Shown one piece after another: positions 24,558-33,629 of a stretch of 64,000 nucleotides of DNA. The first letter of the stretch is position 1; each line of letters begins with the position of its first letter. The notes below the pieces were generated by a model. That model had not been told where the DNA came from, searched no databases, and worked only from the letters and a program-made list of their open reading frames with translations. The position numbers and the translations under genes are program-made. The stretch is from DASUUI01 sp964577965. GTDB lineage: Bacteria > Gemmatimonadota > Gemmatimonadetes > Gemmatimonadales > Gemmatimonadaceae. The DNA lies in contig CAZOAT010000001.1 of the NCBI GenBank assembly GCA_964577965.1, positions 1 to 64,000 on the forward strand, read 5' to 3'.

Positions 24558-25649
24558 CTAACGCTTCGCAGCCGCTGCGACAGGGATGGCGGCGCCCTGG
24601 CCTGTCAGCAGCTCGGCGCTGCGCGCCAGCAGCTCATCGGCCACAGCGAACGGAGTCGCTCCCCCCGTTTCCAGGTCTGCCAGTCGTCCATCGAGCCACG
24701 CAACAGTCGCGTTGTCCGTCCACAACCGCTGTCGCGTCTTCTGCTCGACGATCTCGACAACCCGTTCACGCAGCCGCCTGCGACGCCGAACGCGCAGCTC
24801 ACTACTCCGCTCGAGAAACGCAAAATGTCGTTCCAGAGCAGCAAGCAGTTCGGTCACGCCTTCCCCCTTCACAGCGACCGAGTTCAGTACCGGCGGCGTC
24901 CATCGCTCCGGCTCCTCTTCACGCGCCGCCTCACGGGCCTGACGCGCGGGATTCAAGCGCTTGAGATCCACGCCGTGGTGCGCGGGCACGTTCTTCATCG
25001 TTCCTCCGCGCCTCAGGCCGAGCATCAGCTCGATGTCGTTGCGCAGCCTGTCAGCGCCCGGTCGATCGGACTTGTTCACGACGAAGATGTCGGCGATCTC
25101 CATCACGCCTGCCTTGAGCGTCTGGATCGAGTCACCGGATTCAGGAACGAGTACGACCACGGTCGAGTCTGCAATCCGTGCGACGTCGAGCTCGGATTGT
25201 CCCACGCCGACTGTCTCGACGATGATGTAGTCGAACCCGAAGGCGTCCAGCACGTCAGCGACCTCACGCGTCGCCGTCGCAAGACCCCCGAGAGATCCCC
25301 GCGTCGCCATCGAGCGGATGAACACGCCCGGATCCAGGGCCACCTGCTCCATCCGCACGCGGTCGCCGAGCAGTGCGCCGCCGGTGAACGGAGATGTGGG
25401 GTCAACTGCGACAACCGCGACACGGTGACCTGCCGCGCGCAGCGCGTGAACAACGTGCGATACAAGCGAGCTCTTTCCTGCCCCAGGGGGTCCCGTGATG
25501 CCTATGCGCCTGGCTCGGCCAAGCTTCGGGTGAAATGCGGAAAGCAGGTCGTCGAATCCCGAGCGGTGATTCTCGACCACGGACAGCACCCGTGCGAGTG
25601 CCGCGTTCTTCCCCGCCTCGAAGTCGCGGAGCAGGGCCTCAGCGCGCAT
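24558..25649 (-). CDS. meaB: MeaB/ArgK-type G-protein chaperone of a B12-dependent acyl-CoA mutase
   Basis: This 363-residue P-loop GTPase has Walker A GITGPPGAGKSSLV, the DPTSPFTGGALLGDRVRM block, MATRGSLGGLA, ETVGVGQSE and the base-specificity motif NKSDRPGADR. MeaB proteins gate cobalamin loading and rescue inactivated mutase. It lies 11 bases upstream of the mutase large subunit gene on the same strand, as expected for its partner. Older databases call such proteins LAO/AO transport ATPases. The start at 25649 was chosen by family N-terminus; it overlaps the end of ybeY by 11 bases. Confidence 0.93.
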   Translation of the reverse strand: MRAEALLRDFEAGKNAALARVLSVVENHRSGFDDLLSAFHPKLGRARRIGITGPPGAGKSSLVSHVVHALRAAGHRVAVVAVDPTSPFTGGALLGDRVRMEQVALDPGVFIRSMATRGSLGGLATATREVADVLDAFGFDYIIVETVGVGQSELDVARIADSTVVVLVPESGDSIQTLKAGVMEIADIFVVNKSDRPGADRLRNDIELMLGLRRGGTMKNVPAHHGVDLKRLNPARQAREAAREEEPERWTPPVLNSVAVKGEGVTELLAALERHFAFLERSSELRVRRRRRLRERVVEIVEQKTRQRLWTDNATVAWLDGRLADLETGGATPFAVADELLARSAELLTGQGAAIPVAAAAKR

Positions 25650-26175
25650 TGCGAACGAGCGTCTCCTGTTCGGCCCACATCCTCGAGGCGGTGCGACCGC
25701 GGCCCTCAGGATGGTCGTGCCCGAGCACGTGCAGCGTCCCATGTACAACCAGGCGCGCGACCTCCTCCCGCACACCTGCCCCGAATTCCTTCGCGTTCCT
25801 CCGCGCGACATCAGGCGCGATGTAGATGTCCCCGACAACGGCTCCGTGGGGGCCGGTCGGGCCGAAGCCGAAGGAAATCACGTCTGTCGGGCCGGAGTGA
25901 CCGAGGTGTTCGCGGTTCAGGGTCGCCATCTTACGGGCTGAAACAAAAGCCACCGAGATCATCGCATCCCGGACCCTGGAGTGCTTGAGCGCCTTGCGTA
26001 CGAGTTCGCGCACGCGGTCAGCGCCAAGCGGGCTGCGCACGCCATCGGACGACACGTCCACCGCCAGGCGGGCAAAGGCGACTTTGCCGCTCGCACCTCC
26101 CGGGGCAGCCGCGGATCGTGAGGGCTTGCCACGTCGCGGTGCTGAGTGAACCAGCGACGGAGAACGCCGCGGCAT
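25639..26175 (-). CDS. ybeY: Endoribonuclease YbeY
   Basis: About 178 residues. The zinc site HGTLHVLGHDHPEG (HxxxHxxxxxH) is near the C-terminus, preceded by PTDVISFGFG. YbeY acts in 16S rRNA 3'-end maturation and ribosome quality control. The first 30 residues are basic and not conserved, so the start is uncertain: 26175 (MPRRSPS) follows the phoH stop by 13 bases, while 26202 would overlap it. phoH-ybeY order is conserved in many bacteria. Confidence 0.92.
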   Translation of the reverse strand: MPRRSPSLVHSAPRRGKPSRSAAAPGGASGKVAFARLAVDVSSDGVRSPLGADRVRELVRKALKHSRVRDAMISVAFVSARKMATLNREHLGHSGPTDVISFGFGPTGPHGAVVGDIYIAPDVARRNAKEFGAGVREEVARLVVHGTLHVLGHDHPEGRGRTASRMWAEQETLVRNAR

Positions 26176-26188
26176 GCCGCCCGATCGG

Positions 26189-27169
26189 TCAGCCACCAGC
26201 ATCCTCGGCGTACGCCTTGATGATCTCGCGCACCAGTCGGTGGCGGACGACGTCGGCATCCGTCAGGTACTGGAATGCGATGCCATCGATCCCCGTGAGT
26301 ATCCGCTCGATCTGAATCAGCCCGGACTCCTCGCGGCTCGGCAGATCGATCTGGGTCTTGTCGCCGGTGATCACCGTCTTCGAGTTCACGCCCAGCCGCG
26401 TGAGGAACATCTTCATCTGTGCGGCTGTCGCGTTCTGCGCCTCGTCGAGGATCACGTAAGCGTCGGACAGCGTCCGGCCCCGCATGTATGCGAGTGGTGC
26501 GATCTCGATGGTGCGGGTCTCCAGCGCCTTCACCACGCGCTCCTGCGGCATCATGTCCTCGAGGGCATCGTACAGAGGGCGAAGGTAGGGATCGACCTTT
26601 GCCTGCATGTCGCCCGGGAGAAATCCGAGCGACTCGCCCGCCTCCACAGCGGGCCGCGCGAGCACTATGCGACGCACCCGCTTGCGGGTGAGTGCATCCA
26701 CGGCGGCGGCCACCGCCAGGTACGTCTTGCCGGTACCTGCGGGTCCGATTCCAACGACGATGTCGTTGTCGGCGATGAGCTTGAGGTACTCGGCCTGCCC
26801 GCTGGTCTTCGGCTGGATGACCTTGCGGATCCCCGGCAGCGCAATCCGCTGCTCGCTTCCTGCCCCCTCCCCGTCGCGGGCGGCGTCGAGCGCCATGCGC
26901 AGCACGTCGTCGGCGGTGAGCGGCATCCGCTGCTTGGCAGAATCAATCATCCGCTGCGCGACGGGAATCGCGCGGTCCACAGCCTCCGGCGTGCCGCTGA
27001 TCGTGAGGGTGTCTCCTCGCAGTGCGATGCGGGCGCCGCTCTGTTTCTGCAGCTCGACCAGATTCTGGTCGTTCACGCCCGCGAGCGTGAGCATGTCGGC
27101 ACCTTCTGTCGAGAGGCGCTGTGTGGTGAGCTCTTCAGTGACGGTGTCGGAGCGGGTTCCGTTTGACAT
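26189..27169 (-). CDS. phoH: PhoH family ATPase
   Basis: 326 residues. A short N-terminal KH-like region (about 25-75, VELQKQSGARIALRGDTLTISG) precedes the P-loop domain with Walker A GIGPAGTGKTYLAVAAAV and Walker B ILDEAQNAT, then VITGDKTQIDLP. PhoH/PhoL proteins are RNA-linked ATPases/helicases that work with YbeY. The ATG at 27169 was chosen; a TTG two codons upstream is the only nearby alternative. First of the phoH-ybeY-meaB-mutase run on this strand. Confidence 0.92.
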   Translation of the reverse strand: MSNGTRSDTVTEELTTQRLSTEGADMLTLAGVNDQNLVELQKQSGARIALRGDTLTISGTPEAVDRAIPVAQRMIDSAKQRMPLTADDVLRMALDAARDGEGAGSEQRIALPGIRKVIQPKTSGQAEYLKLIADNDIVVGIGPAGTGKTYLAVAAAVDALTRKRVRRIVLARPAVEAGESLGFLPGDMQAKVDPYLRPLYDALEDMMPQERVVKALETRTIEIAPLAYMRGRTLSDAYVILDEAQNATAAQMKMFLTRLGVNSKTVITGDKTQIDLPSREESGLIQIERILTGIDGIAFQYLTDADVVRHRLVREIIKAYAEDAGG

Positions 27170-27176
27170 AGGCAAT

Positions 27177-27189
27177 TAGCGATCAGCGG
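27177..27189. repeat. Dispersed intergenic motif copy, inverted (CCGCTGATCGCTA on minus strand)
   Basis: A third site of the 13-bp motif found at 3898-3923 and 9686-9698, here between aspS and phoH, 7 bases upstream of the phoH start codon. Confidence 0.5.
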
Positions 27190-27210
27190 AAAGGAACAGC
27201 GGTGAACCGG

Positions 27211-29016
27211 TCATTCAGTTACCCGGAGGTGAAGATCCTTGAGCTCTGCGTCATTGACTGCTGTGGGTGCACCCTCGAACAGTGCGCGCGCGGCGGTTGT
27301 CTTCGGGAACGGGATCACGTCGCGCAAAGACTGGGCACCAGCGAGAAGCATCACAATCCGGTCGAAGCCGAATGCGATGCCGCCGTGGGGCGGAGCGCCG
27401 GCGCGCAGCGCCTCGAGCAGGAAGCCGAAGCGCCGCTCGGCGGTCTGCTCGTCGAGCCCCAGCAGCTGGAAGATCTGCATCTGCAGTGCCGGATCGATTA
27501 TGCGGATGCTCCCACCGCCGAGCTCCGTGCCGTTGAGCACGAGATCGTACGCAAGCGCGCGGGCGCGTTCCGGCGCCGACTCCAGCAGCTGCAGGTCATC
27601 CGGATGCGGTGATGTGAAAGGATGATTCATCGGCGTGAGCGCGCCGTGCTCGTCGAGGTCGAACAGGGGAAAGTCAGTAATCCATACCAGCGCATGCTCA
27701 TTCTCCGGCACGAGCGACAGCCGCCGCGCCGCTTCCTGACGTACACGGTCGAGCGCAGCGCTTCCGACACGGTGCGCTCCTGCGACGAAAAGACACAGAT
27801 CACCATCTTCCATCTGAAGGCGCTCTTTCGCGCCCGATGGAAGGAACTTCGCCAGCGGACCCTCCAGCTCACTTCCCGAGCGCTTCACTCTGAGCAGGCC
27901 CGCTGAACCCGCACCTTTCGCGAGCGCTTCCAGCTCGTCCACCTGCTTCCGCGACCAGGCGCCGCCAGCGGGGATCCGCACGCCGCGTACACGGCCTCCT
28001 GCGGCCAGCGCCTGCTTCGTGATCGCAAAGTCGGCATCGGCGAACAGGCTGCTGATATCGAACAGCTCGAGCCCGTAGCGGATGTCAGGCCGGTCGGTGC
28101 CGTAGCGCTCCATTGCCTCGGCGTGCGTCATCCGCTGCATCTCCGGCATCGCAACTCCGCTCTCGGCGTACAGCGCCTGCATCATGCCGCTGGCGAAGGC
28201 GATCACGTCCTCGACTCCTACAAAGGAGGCTTCGACGTCTATCTGGGTGAACTCCGGCTGTCTGTCGGCCCTCAGATCCTCGTCCCTGAAGCAGCGCGCG
28301 ATCTGGAAGTACCTGTCGAAGCCGGAGATCATCAGGAGCTGCTTGTACAGCTGCGGCGACTGTGGCAGCGCGTAGAACTCCCCGGCGTGCACCCTGCTCG
28401 GGACCAGGTAGTCACGCGCACCCTCCGGGGTTGGCTTCGTGAGGATCGGTGTCTCGACCTCGAGAAAACCGAGCGAGTCGAAGTAGCGGCGCACAGCCTG
28501 CGCGAGGCGATGGCGGAGCACGATGTTGTCGCGAAGCTCCGAGCGGCGGAGGTCAAGGTGCCTGTGGCGCAGCCGCAACTCTTCCGCGGCCATCTTCTCT
28601 CCGCGCCCCCGCGCTACCGGGATAGCAGGCGTATCCGCTGTACTCAGTACCTGCAGCGATCGGGCGTGCACCTCCACGTCGCCGGTCTCCAGGTCAGGAT
28701 TGCATTGGTCGTCCGGGCGTGGAGCAGCCTCGCCTTCGACGGCAATCACGCTCTCGATCGTAAGCGCGCGGGCGTGCTCCATGACCTCAGGCGGCGTCCA
28801 GCGCGGATCAAACGACACCTGTACGATCCCGGCGCGATCCCGAAGGTCGACAAATACGAGCCCGCCGAGGTCGCGCACGCGGTGCACCCACCCGCCGAGC
28901 AGGACCTGCTCGCCCGAGTGCCGCCGTCTCAGCGCACCCGCGAGGTGCGACCGCAGCGAGGTGGCGGATTCACTGAACGCCGGTGCCGTGCGCGCTTGCG
29001 TGGCTTCCTGGCTCAA
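27211..29016 (-). CDS. aspS: Aspartyl-tRNA synthetase
   Basis: A 601-residue class II synthetase of the bacterial type: OB-fold anticodon-binding domain (about 35-125, GWVHRVRDLGGLVFVDLRDR), motif 2 region FDRYFQIARCFRDEDLRADRQPEFTQ, a GAD insertion domain (about 300-420), and motif 3 GIAFGFDRIVMLLAG at the C-terminus. It charges tRNA-Asp. The bacterial form can also be non-discriminating (Asp/Asn), which cannot be settled here. Divergent from rlmN across 109 bases. Confidence 0.97.
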   Translation of the reverse strand: MSQEATQARTAPAFSESATSLRSHLAGALRRRHSGEQVLLGGWVHRVRDLGGLVFVDLRDRAGIVQVSFDPRWTPPEVMEHARALTIESVIAVEGEAAPRPDDQCNPDLETGDVEVHARSLQVLSTADTPAIPVARGRGEKMAAEELRLRHRHLDLRRSELRDNIVLRHRLAQAVRRYFDSLGFLEVETPILTKPTPEGARDYLVPSRVHAGEFYALPQSPQLYKQLLMISGFDRYFQIARCFRDEDLRADRQPEFTQIDVEASFVGVEDVIAFASGMMQALYAESGVAMPEMQRMTHAEAMERYGTDRPDIRYGLELFDISSLFADADFAITKQALAAGGRVRGVRIPAGGAWSRKQVDELEALAKGAGSAGLLRVKRSGSELEGPLAKFLPSGAKERLQMEDGDLCLFVAGAHRVGSAALDRVRQEAARRLSLVPENEHALVWITDFPLFDLDEHGALTPMNHPFTSPHPDDLQLLESAPERARALAYDLVLNGTELGGGSIRIIDPALQMQIFQLLGLDEQTAERRFGFLLEALRAGAPPHGGIAFGFDRIVMLLAGAQSLRDVIPFPKTTAARALFEGAPTAVNDAELKDLHLRVTE

Positions 29017-29125
29017 CTCGCGCGGATGGCAGCCAAACGGTACGTGGCGTGCGGGAACGATGGTGTCATCTGAGGTGGTGTAAATTTAGCTGCTACAACG
29101 AGTTATTGGAAAGAACTCAAGCCGC

Positions 29126-30223
29126 ATGGAAGTGTCCGTGCCCTCTCCGCTGGAAGACCTTCTCGATCTGACGCCCGATGCCGCACAGCAGCGACTGCGG
29201 GAGTTCGCAGCAGCCCATGGCGAGCCATCCTACAGGGCAGACCAGGTGGCGCGACACCTGTGGCAGGTCCCGCTGCCGTCATTCGGGGAAATGACCACGG
29301 TACCGAAGTGGTTCCGCGACCGTCTGGCCGAGGAGCTCGCGCTGCCCCGCCTCGAGATCACCACACGGCAGCTGTCCGCCGACGGGACGCAGAAGTTCCT
29401 CTTCCGGCTGCGAGACGGAGAGATGATCGAGACCGTCGCGATCCCCGAGGGCAACCGGATGACGCTGTGCATTTCGTCTCAGGCGGGGTGCGCTCTCCGG
29501 TGTGCCTTCTGCGCAACGGGCGCGATGGGGTTCTCCCGCAACCTGACCGTGTCGGAGATCGCGTGCCAGGTGCGTGAGCTTCGACTGCTGGAGGAGCCGA
29601 TCGTCGCGACGAACATCGTGTTCATGGGTATGGGCGAGCCGATGATGAACTGGAGGGCGGTGGATCCCGCGCTCACGATCCTGAACGATCCTCACGGCTT
29701 CGGCATCGGCGCCAGGCACATCACCGTCTCGACTGTGGGCGTGCTCCCGGGAATCGTCGCCCTCGGGGAACGACCGGAGCAGTTCCGGCTGGCGATCTCC
29801 ATTCACGCACCGAACGACGAGCTGCGCGCCGAGCTCATGCCGATCAACGTCAAGTTTCCGCTCGCGGATGTGATCGATGCGGCGAAGACTTTTTCGCGGC
29901 GTGTCACGTTCGAGTACGTCATGCTCGGTGGCGTGAACGACCAGCCCGGGCACGCCGGGCAGCTCGCGGCGCTGGCGCGCGAGTGCCGCGCCTTCGTGAA
30001 CCTGATCCCGCTCCACCCCGGCGGGGCAGGCGATTTCACGCCGACCCCGATGCAGCGGATCATCTCCTTCGCGCGTGCGCTTCGCGGTAAGGGGATCCAG
30101 ACGGCCATCCGGAAGAGCCGCGGGCTGGACATCGCCGCGGCGTGCGGGCAGCTACGGGTAGAACGGACGCGGCGGCGGGCGCCAGCTCGCGCCCACGAGG
30201 ACGGTCGCGTCGAGGTAGCGTGA
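29126..30223 (+). CDS. rlmN: Dual-specificity 23S rRNA/tRNA adenine-C2 methyltransferase RlmN
   Basis: This 365-residue radical SAM enzyme has the cluster motif CALRCAFC (CxxxCxxC), followed by ATGAMGF, MGMGEPMMN (GEP motif), STVG and the C-terminal RKSRGLDIAAACGQL holding the second catalytic cysteine. It methylates A2503 of 23S rRNA and A37 of some tRNAs. The last 25 residues are arginine-rich and lie over the end of the convergent LytR_C gene (72 bases), so the extreme C-terminus is probably not conserved. Confidence 0.96.
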   Translation: MEVSVPSPLEDLLDLTPDAAQQRLREFAAAHGEPSYRADQVARHLWQVPLPSFGEMTTVPKWFRDRLAEELALPRLEITTRQLSADGTQKFLFRLRDGEMIETVAIPEGNRMTLCISSQAGCALRCAFCATGAMGFSRNLTVSEIACQVRELRLLEEPIVATNIVFMGMGEPMMNWRAVDPALTILNDPHGFGIGARHITVSTVGVLPGIVALGERPEQFRLAISIHAPNDELRAELMPINVKFPLADVIDAAKTFSRRVTFEYVMLGGVNDQPGHAGQLAALARECRAFVNLIPLHPGGAGDFTPTPMQRIISFARALRGKGIQTAIRKSRGLDIAAACGQLRVERTRRRAPARAHEDGRVEVA

Positions 30224-30592
30224 ACTGTCGGGCCGGGCGCTGGACGTTCCGCCCATCGCAGTCGCTATGAGCTCGGCCCATTCCGGATGTCCGGAGCGAT
30301 CGAGTACGAGCGTCGTGTCGCTCCGCTCGTTGCTGGAGCCGATGTATACGACGTCGAATCCGCGGTCCCGGAGATAGGTCGCGGCGCGGCGCGCCAGCCC
30401 GCGCACTGTACTCGCGTTGAGCACCTCGACCCTGATCCGGACGCTGTCGGGCGCCCGGACGTTGAGCGCAGGGTCCGCATAGTCGCCAGGCTCGTCTGCC
30501 GCCTCCGCCTGATGATTGCGCCAGGCATGGCCCGCTGCGGCGCTCGCGACTGACAGCACAGTCACGAGCAGTATCCAACGGCCGATTCTCAC
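30152..30592 (-). CDS. LytR C-terminal domain protein, membrane-anchored
   Basis: 146 residues: one N-terminal hydrophobic segment (about 5-22, an anchor or signal), a linker, and a LytR_C domain (VRIRVEVLNASTVRGLARRAATYLRDRGFDVVYIG, then DTTLVLDRSG). The domain occurs with envelope proteins and often next to yqeK/rsfS; its function is not settled. The start overlaps the stop of the upstream YqeK-type gene (ATGA), so it is the last gene of the long minus-strand operon. Its 3' end overlaps rlmN tail to tail. Confidence 0.85.
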   Translation of the reverse strand: MRIGRWILLVTVLSVASAAAGHAWRNHQAEAADEPGDYADPALNVRAPDSVRIRVEVLNASTVRGLARRAATYLRDRGFDVVYIGSSNERSDTTLVLDRSGHPEWAELIATAMGGTSSARPDSSRYLDATVLVGASWRPPPRPFYP

Positions 30593-31143
30593 CGCAGGCT
30601 ATTCCACAGCTCCACGGTCTCGGGGTAAAGGTAGTTCCCCTCCCGCACCGACCACTCGAGACGGAACCGCACCACCTGTCGGAACACGCCGTCGAAGTTG
30701 TGCGGCACCTGTGAGGCGAGGAACTGCCGATCCTCGTTCAGGAACTTGCGCCCTGGCTCCAGGTAGTCGGCCATGTACACGGCCTTGCCTACCGAGTCCC
30801 ACCGCGCCCAGCCCACCGTGTGATAGCGGACGGCGTTGAGCACCGACTCCCGCCGCTCCCCATCACGCTCGAGGAGGATCGCCGCAGCCGGCCCGTGCAG
30901 CAGCCCTTCGGGTGCGGTACGATCTCCCGTTATCCGGCGCAGTTCGTCTCCCGACGCATCGCGCAGGGCGTCGTGCCACGCGCCGGAATCGAGCCACGCG
31001 CGCGCGGTCTCGTGATCGAGCCGCATCGCGGCTGCCCAGGCGCGGAGGAGCGAGGCTACACGGTCGATGTGCGCCTGACGCTTGTCGGAGACCTGCGCCC
31101 ACGCGGGCAGCCCGTGGCGGTTCACGGCAATCGATGCGGCCAT
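30589..31143 (-). CDS. yqeK: YqeK-type HD-domain hydrolase (probable symmetrical Ap4A hydrolase)
   Basis: This 184-residue HD-superfamily protein has His in RQAHIDRVASLL, the HD pair in GAWHDALRD, then GLLHGPAAAILL, AVRYHTVGW and YMADYLEPGR, in the order and spacing of YqeK phosphohydrolases, which split diadenosine tetraphosphate into two ADP. It lies before a LytR_C gene, a common pairing; the usual third partner rsfS is not in the window. Confidence 0.85.
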   Translation of the reverse strand: MAASIAVNRHGLPAWAQVSDKRQAHIDRVASLLRAWAAAMRLDHETARAWLDSGAWHDALRDASGDELRRITGDRTAPEGLLHGPAAAILLERDGERRESVLNAVRYHTVGWARWDSVGKAVYMADYLEPGRKFLNEDRQFLASQVPHNFDGVFRQVVRFRLEWSVREGNYLYPETVELWNSLR

Positions 31144-31177
31144 TGGCAGATGCGTTGCGGGTTGTTGGCTGTAGTGC

Positions 31178-32023
31178 TCAGCCGTCGAGCAGCACGTTGT
31201 CTATCAGACGCGTCGTCCCCACGTGGATCGCACCGATCGCGGCGCCGCGCGCGCCAAGCGTAGCCGGCCGGCTGAAACGGTCGCGCTCGACCACCGCCAG
31301 ATAGTCGATCTTTATCCCCGGACTCGCAACAAGAATCGCCTGACCGGCACGTTCCAGCGTGGCCACGTCCCGCGCCCCGCGGGCGTGAACGGCCTGTATC
31401 TCCCGCAACGCACGTGAGAGAGCCAGAGCACGGTCCCGCTCGGCCGGGCTGAGGTACCGGTTCCTGCTCGACAGCGCCAGGCCGTCAGAGTCACGGATGG
31501 TCGGTGACAGCACCATCTCCACTGGCATGTTCAGATCCTCAATCATCGCTTCCACGATCCGTGCCTGTTGCAGATCCTTTTGTCCGAAGACGACCGAGTC
31601 CGGCTGGACGATGTGGAGCAGCTTGGCAACGACTGTAAGTACCCCGTCGAAGTGGCCAGGCCGGGCGCGACCCTCCCAGTCGCCTGCCATCCGGCCGGCC
31701 TTCATGGTCACGTTCGCCTGGCCGGGATACATCTCGTGGGTCTCGGGGGCGAACACGAGGTCAACACCCCGCGACTCGGCGAGAGAGCTGTCGGCTGGCA
31801 GGTCGCGCGGGTAGCGCTCGTAATCTTCACCCGGTCCGAACTGCAGCGGGTTCACGAAGACGCTCATCACCACGTAGTGGGAGTGGGCATGGGCCGCTTC
31901 GATCAGCGAGAGGTGCCCCTCGTGCAGCGCTCCCATGGTGGGGACGAAGCCAATATCCAGCCCGCGACGGCGTGCTTCCGCGACCGCCGCGCGGCAGTCG
32001 GCGATGGTCGTGGCGGTCACCAT
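31178..32023 (-). CDS. panC: Pantothenate synthetase
   Basis: 281 residues. The HIGH-like motif is GALHEGHLSLI, followed by FVNPLQFGPGEDY, the VFGQKDLQQ block and LSSRNRYLSP (the KMSKS-equivalent). It joins pantoate and beta-alanine using ATP, the last step of pantothenate synthesis. The start at 32023 (MVTATTIADC) lies one base after the panB stop; an upstream ATG would overlap panB by 38 bases and is less likely. Confidence 0.97.
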   Translation of the reverse strand: MVTATTIADCRAAVAEARRRGLDIGFVPTMGALHEGHLSLIEAAHAHSHYVVMSVFVNPLQFGPGEDYERYPRDLPADSSLAESRGVDLVFAPETHEMYPGQANVTMKAGRMAGDWEGRARPGHFDGVLTVVAKLLHIVQPDSVVFGQKDLQQARIVEAMIEDLNMPVEMVLSPTIRDSDGLALSSRNRYLSPAERDRALALSRALREIQAVHARGARDVATLERAGQAILVASPGIKIDYLAVVERDRFSRPATLGARGAAIGAIHVGTTRLIDNVLLDG

Positions 32024-32024
32024 G

Positions 32025-32852
32025 TCAGAACTCGTGCTCGGCAGCTGGATACTCACCGGCACGCACGTCGCGGGCGAACCGGCTCACGGCACCGCGCACG
32101 TCATCTGCGAGATTCGCATAACGGCGGAGGAACTTCGGTGCGAAGCCATCGTTCAGCCCCAGGAGATCGTGCAGCACGAGGACCTGCCCGTCACAGCCTG
32201 CGCCCGCGCCGATTCCAATCGTGGGGATCGATACGGCCTCCGTCACCTTCGCCGCCAGTGCGGCGGGCACCAGCTCGAGCACGATGGAGAAGGCACCGGC
32301 CTCTTCCAGCTGCCGGGCTTCATCCAGCAGGCGGGCAGCATCGACCTCCTCTCTCCCCTGCACCACGTATCCGCCGAGCGCGTTCACCGACTGCGGGGTG
32401 AAGCCGATATGTCCCATGACGGGGATCCCTGCGGTGACGACGCGCTGTACAACCTCGGCCATTCCGGGACCGCCACCCTCCATCTTGACCGCATTGCATC
32501 CGGTGCGCTGCAGCACCCGTCCGCAGTTCCATACCGCTCTGTCCGCCCCGGTCTGATAGGTGAGAAACGGCATGTCCACCACGAGGAGTGCCCGGGACAC
32601 TCCGCGCCGCACCATCGACCCGTGATAGATCATCTGGTGCAGCGTTACGGGAAGGGTGGAGTCGAGACCAGCAACGACGTTGCCGAGCGAGTCGCCGACG
32701 AGAACCGCATCCACGCCAGCCTCATCGACGAGGCGACCGAACAGCGCATCGTACGCCGTGACCACCACGAGCTTCTCGCTCTTCGCCTTCCGCGACGCGA
32801 AATCGCGGATGGTGACCGGCTTCACCCGATCCTTCCCGCCGGGCCCGTTCAT
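32025..32852 (-). CDS. panB: 3-methyl-2-oxobutanoate hydroxymethyltransferase
   Basis: 275 residues with the PanB signature: VTAYDALFGRLVDEAGVDAVLVGDSLG (metal-binding Asp), VKMEGG, MGHIGFTPQ and TIGIGAGAGCDGQVLV. It makes ketopantoate from 2-oxoisovalerate and methylene-THF. Placed with panC directly downstream and folK/folB upstream, so pantoate synthesis and the folate cofactor supply share one operon. Its start overlaps the folK stop by 4 bases. Confidence 0.97.
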   Translation of the reverse strand: MNGPGGKDRVKPVTIRDFASRKAKSEKLVVVTAYDALFGRLVDEAGVDAVLVGDSLGNVVAGLDSTLPVTLHQMIYHGSMVRRGVSRALLVVDMPFLTYQTGADRAVWNCGRVLQRTGCNAVKMEGGGPGMAEVVQRVVTAGIPVMGHIGFTPQSVNALGGYVVQGREEVDAARLLDEARQLEEAGAFSIVLELVPAALAAKVTEAVSIPTIGIGAGAGCDGQVLVLHDLLGLNDGFAPKFLRRYANLADDVRGAVSRFARDVRAGEYPAAEHEF

Positions 32853-33256
32853 TCGGCCATCACCTGTGCGAGCTCCCTCTGCCAGAAGTCTCGGTTCGGC
32901 AGTTCCGGATGCGGCAGCACCAGGGCGTCCGTGTTGATGTGCCGGTCGCCGAACCGAACTATGTCGAGATCGAGGGTACGCTCGCCCCAGCGGACGCCAC
33001 GCTGGCGGCCATTCTCCGACTCGATGCGCTGAAGTTCGCTGAGCAGCGTCTCCGGATCGAGGTCTGTCTCTATTGCCAGCATCTGGTTGAGATAACTCCC
33101 CTGGCCCGACGGACCGATCGCCTCGGTCTCCTCAATGCCGGAAGCGGCGACCATGCGCGTCCCATTGAGCGCCGCGATCGCCGCGCGCGCAGCGGCAAGG
33201 TAATGCTCGCGGTCGCCCTTGTTGGAACCGAGCGCGATGTACGCGATCTCAGCCAC
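32849..33256 (-). CDS. folK: 2-amino-4-hydroxy-6-hydroxymethyldihydropteridine pyrophosphokinase (HPPK)
   Basis: 135 residues; ALGSNKGDREHYL at the N-terminus and GERTLDLDIVRFG (metal-binding DxD) with LPHPELPNRDFW, all HPPK hallmarks. It pyrophosphorylates hydroxymethyldihydropterin for folate synthesis. It overlaps folB by 8 bases and is slightly shorter than E. coli FolK. Confidence 0.96.
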   Translation of the reverse strand: MAEIAYIALGSNKGDREHYLAAARAAIAALNGTRMVAASGIEETEAIGPSGQGSYLNQMLAIETDLDPETLLSELQRIESENGRQRGVRWGERTLDLDIVRFGDRHINTDALVLPHPELPNRDFWQRELAQVMAE

Positions 33257-33629
33257 GCCGCCGCCGTTCGACGGTGACTTCGGCGTGTGCCAGCGGTCCG
33301 GGCAGAGCCACGTGCGGCTTGCGCACGGACACGCGGGCGCGGGCCACGGCGCGCATCTGCAGCGCTCGCGTGGCGATCTGCTCCGCCACGTCCTCGAGAT
33401 ACAGGTGATGCTGCTGTGCCATGACTTCGGCGACGATGTCGTACAGCTCCCGATAGTCTACGATGCCGCGCGGTCCCGACGCCCCTGCCGGTCTGGGGAC
33501 GACGACGGACAGATCGACTTCGACCGACTGCGCGATCTCCGCCTCATGCGGAAGCACGCCGATCCTGGTGTGAAACCGCATCGCCTTCAGAGTGACGACG
33601 TCGTCCACCTCGCTCCTCCCCTCAGCCAT
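33249..33629 (-). CDS. folB: Dihydroneopterin aldolase
   Basis: 126 residues with the FolB core: KAMRFHTRIGVLPHEAEIAQ, VDYRELYDIVAEVM, YLEDVAEQIATRAL and the C-terminal VSVRKPHVALPGPLAHAEV. It splits dihydroneopterin into hydroxymethyldihydropterin and glycolaldehyde, the substrate for FolK next door. Overlaps trpA by 8 bases. Confidence 0.94.
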   Translation of the reverse strand: MAEGRSEVDDVVTLKAMRFHTRIGVLPHEAEIAQSVEVDLSVVVPRPAGASGPRGIVDYRELYDIVAEVMAQQHHLYLEDVAEQIATRALQMRAVARARVSVRKPHVALPGPLAHAEVTVERRRRG

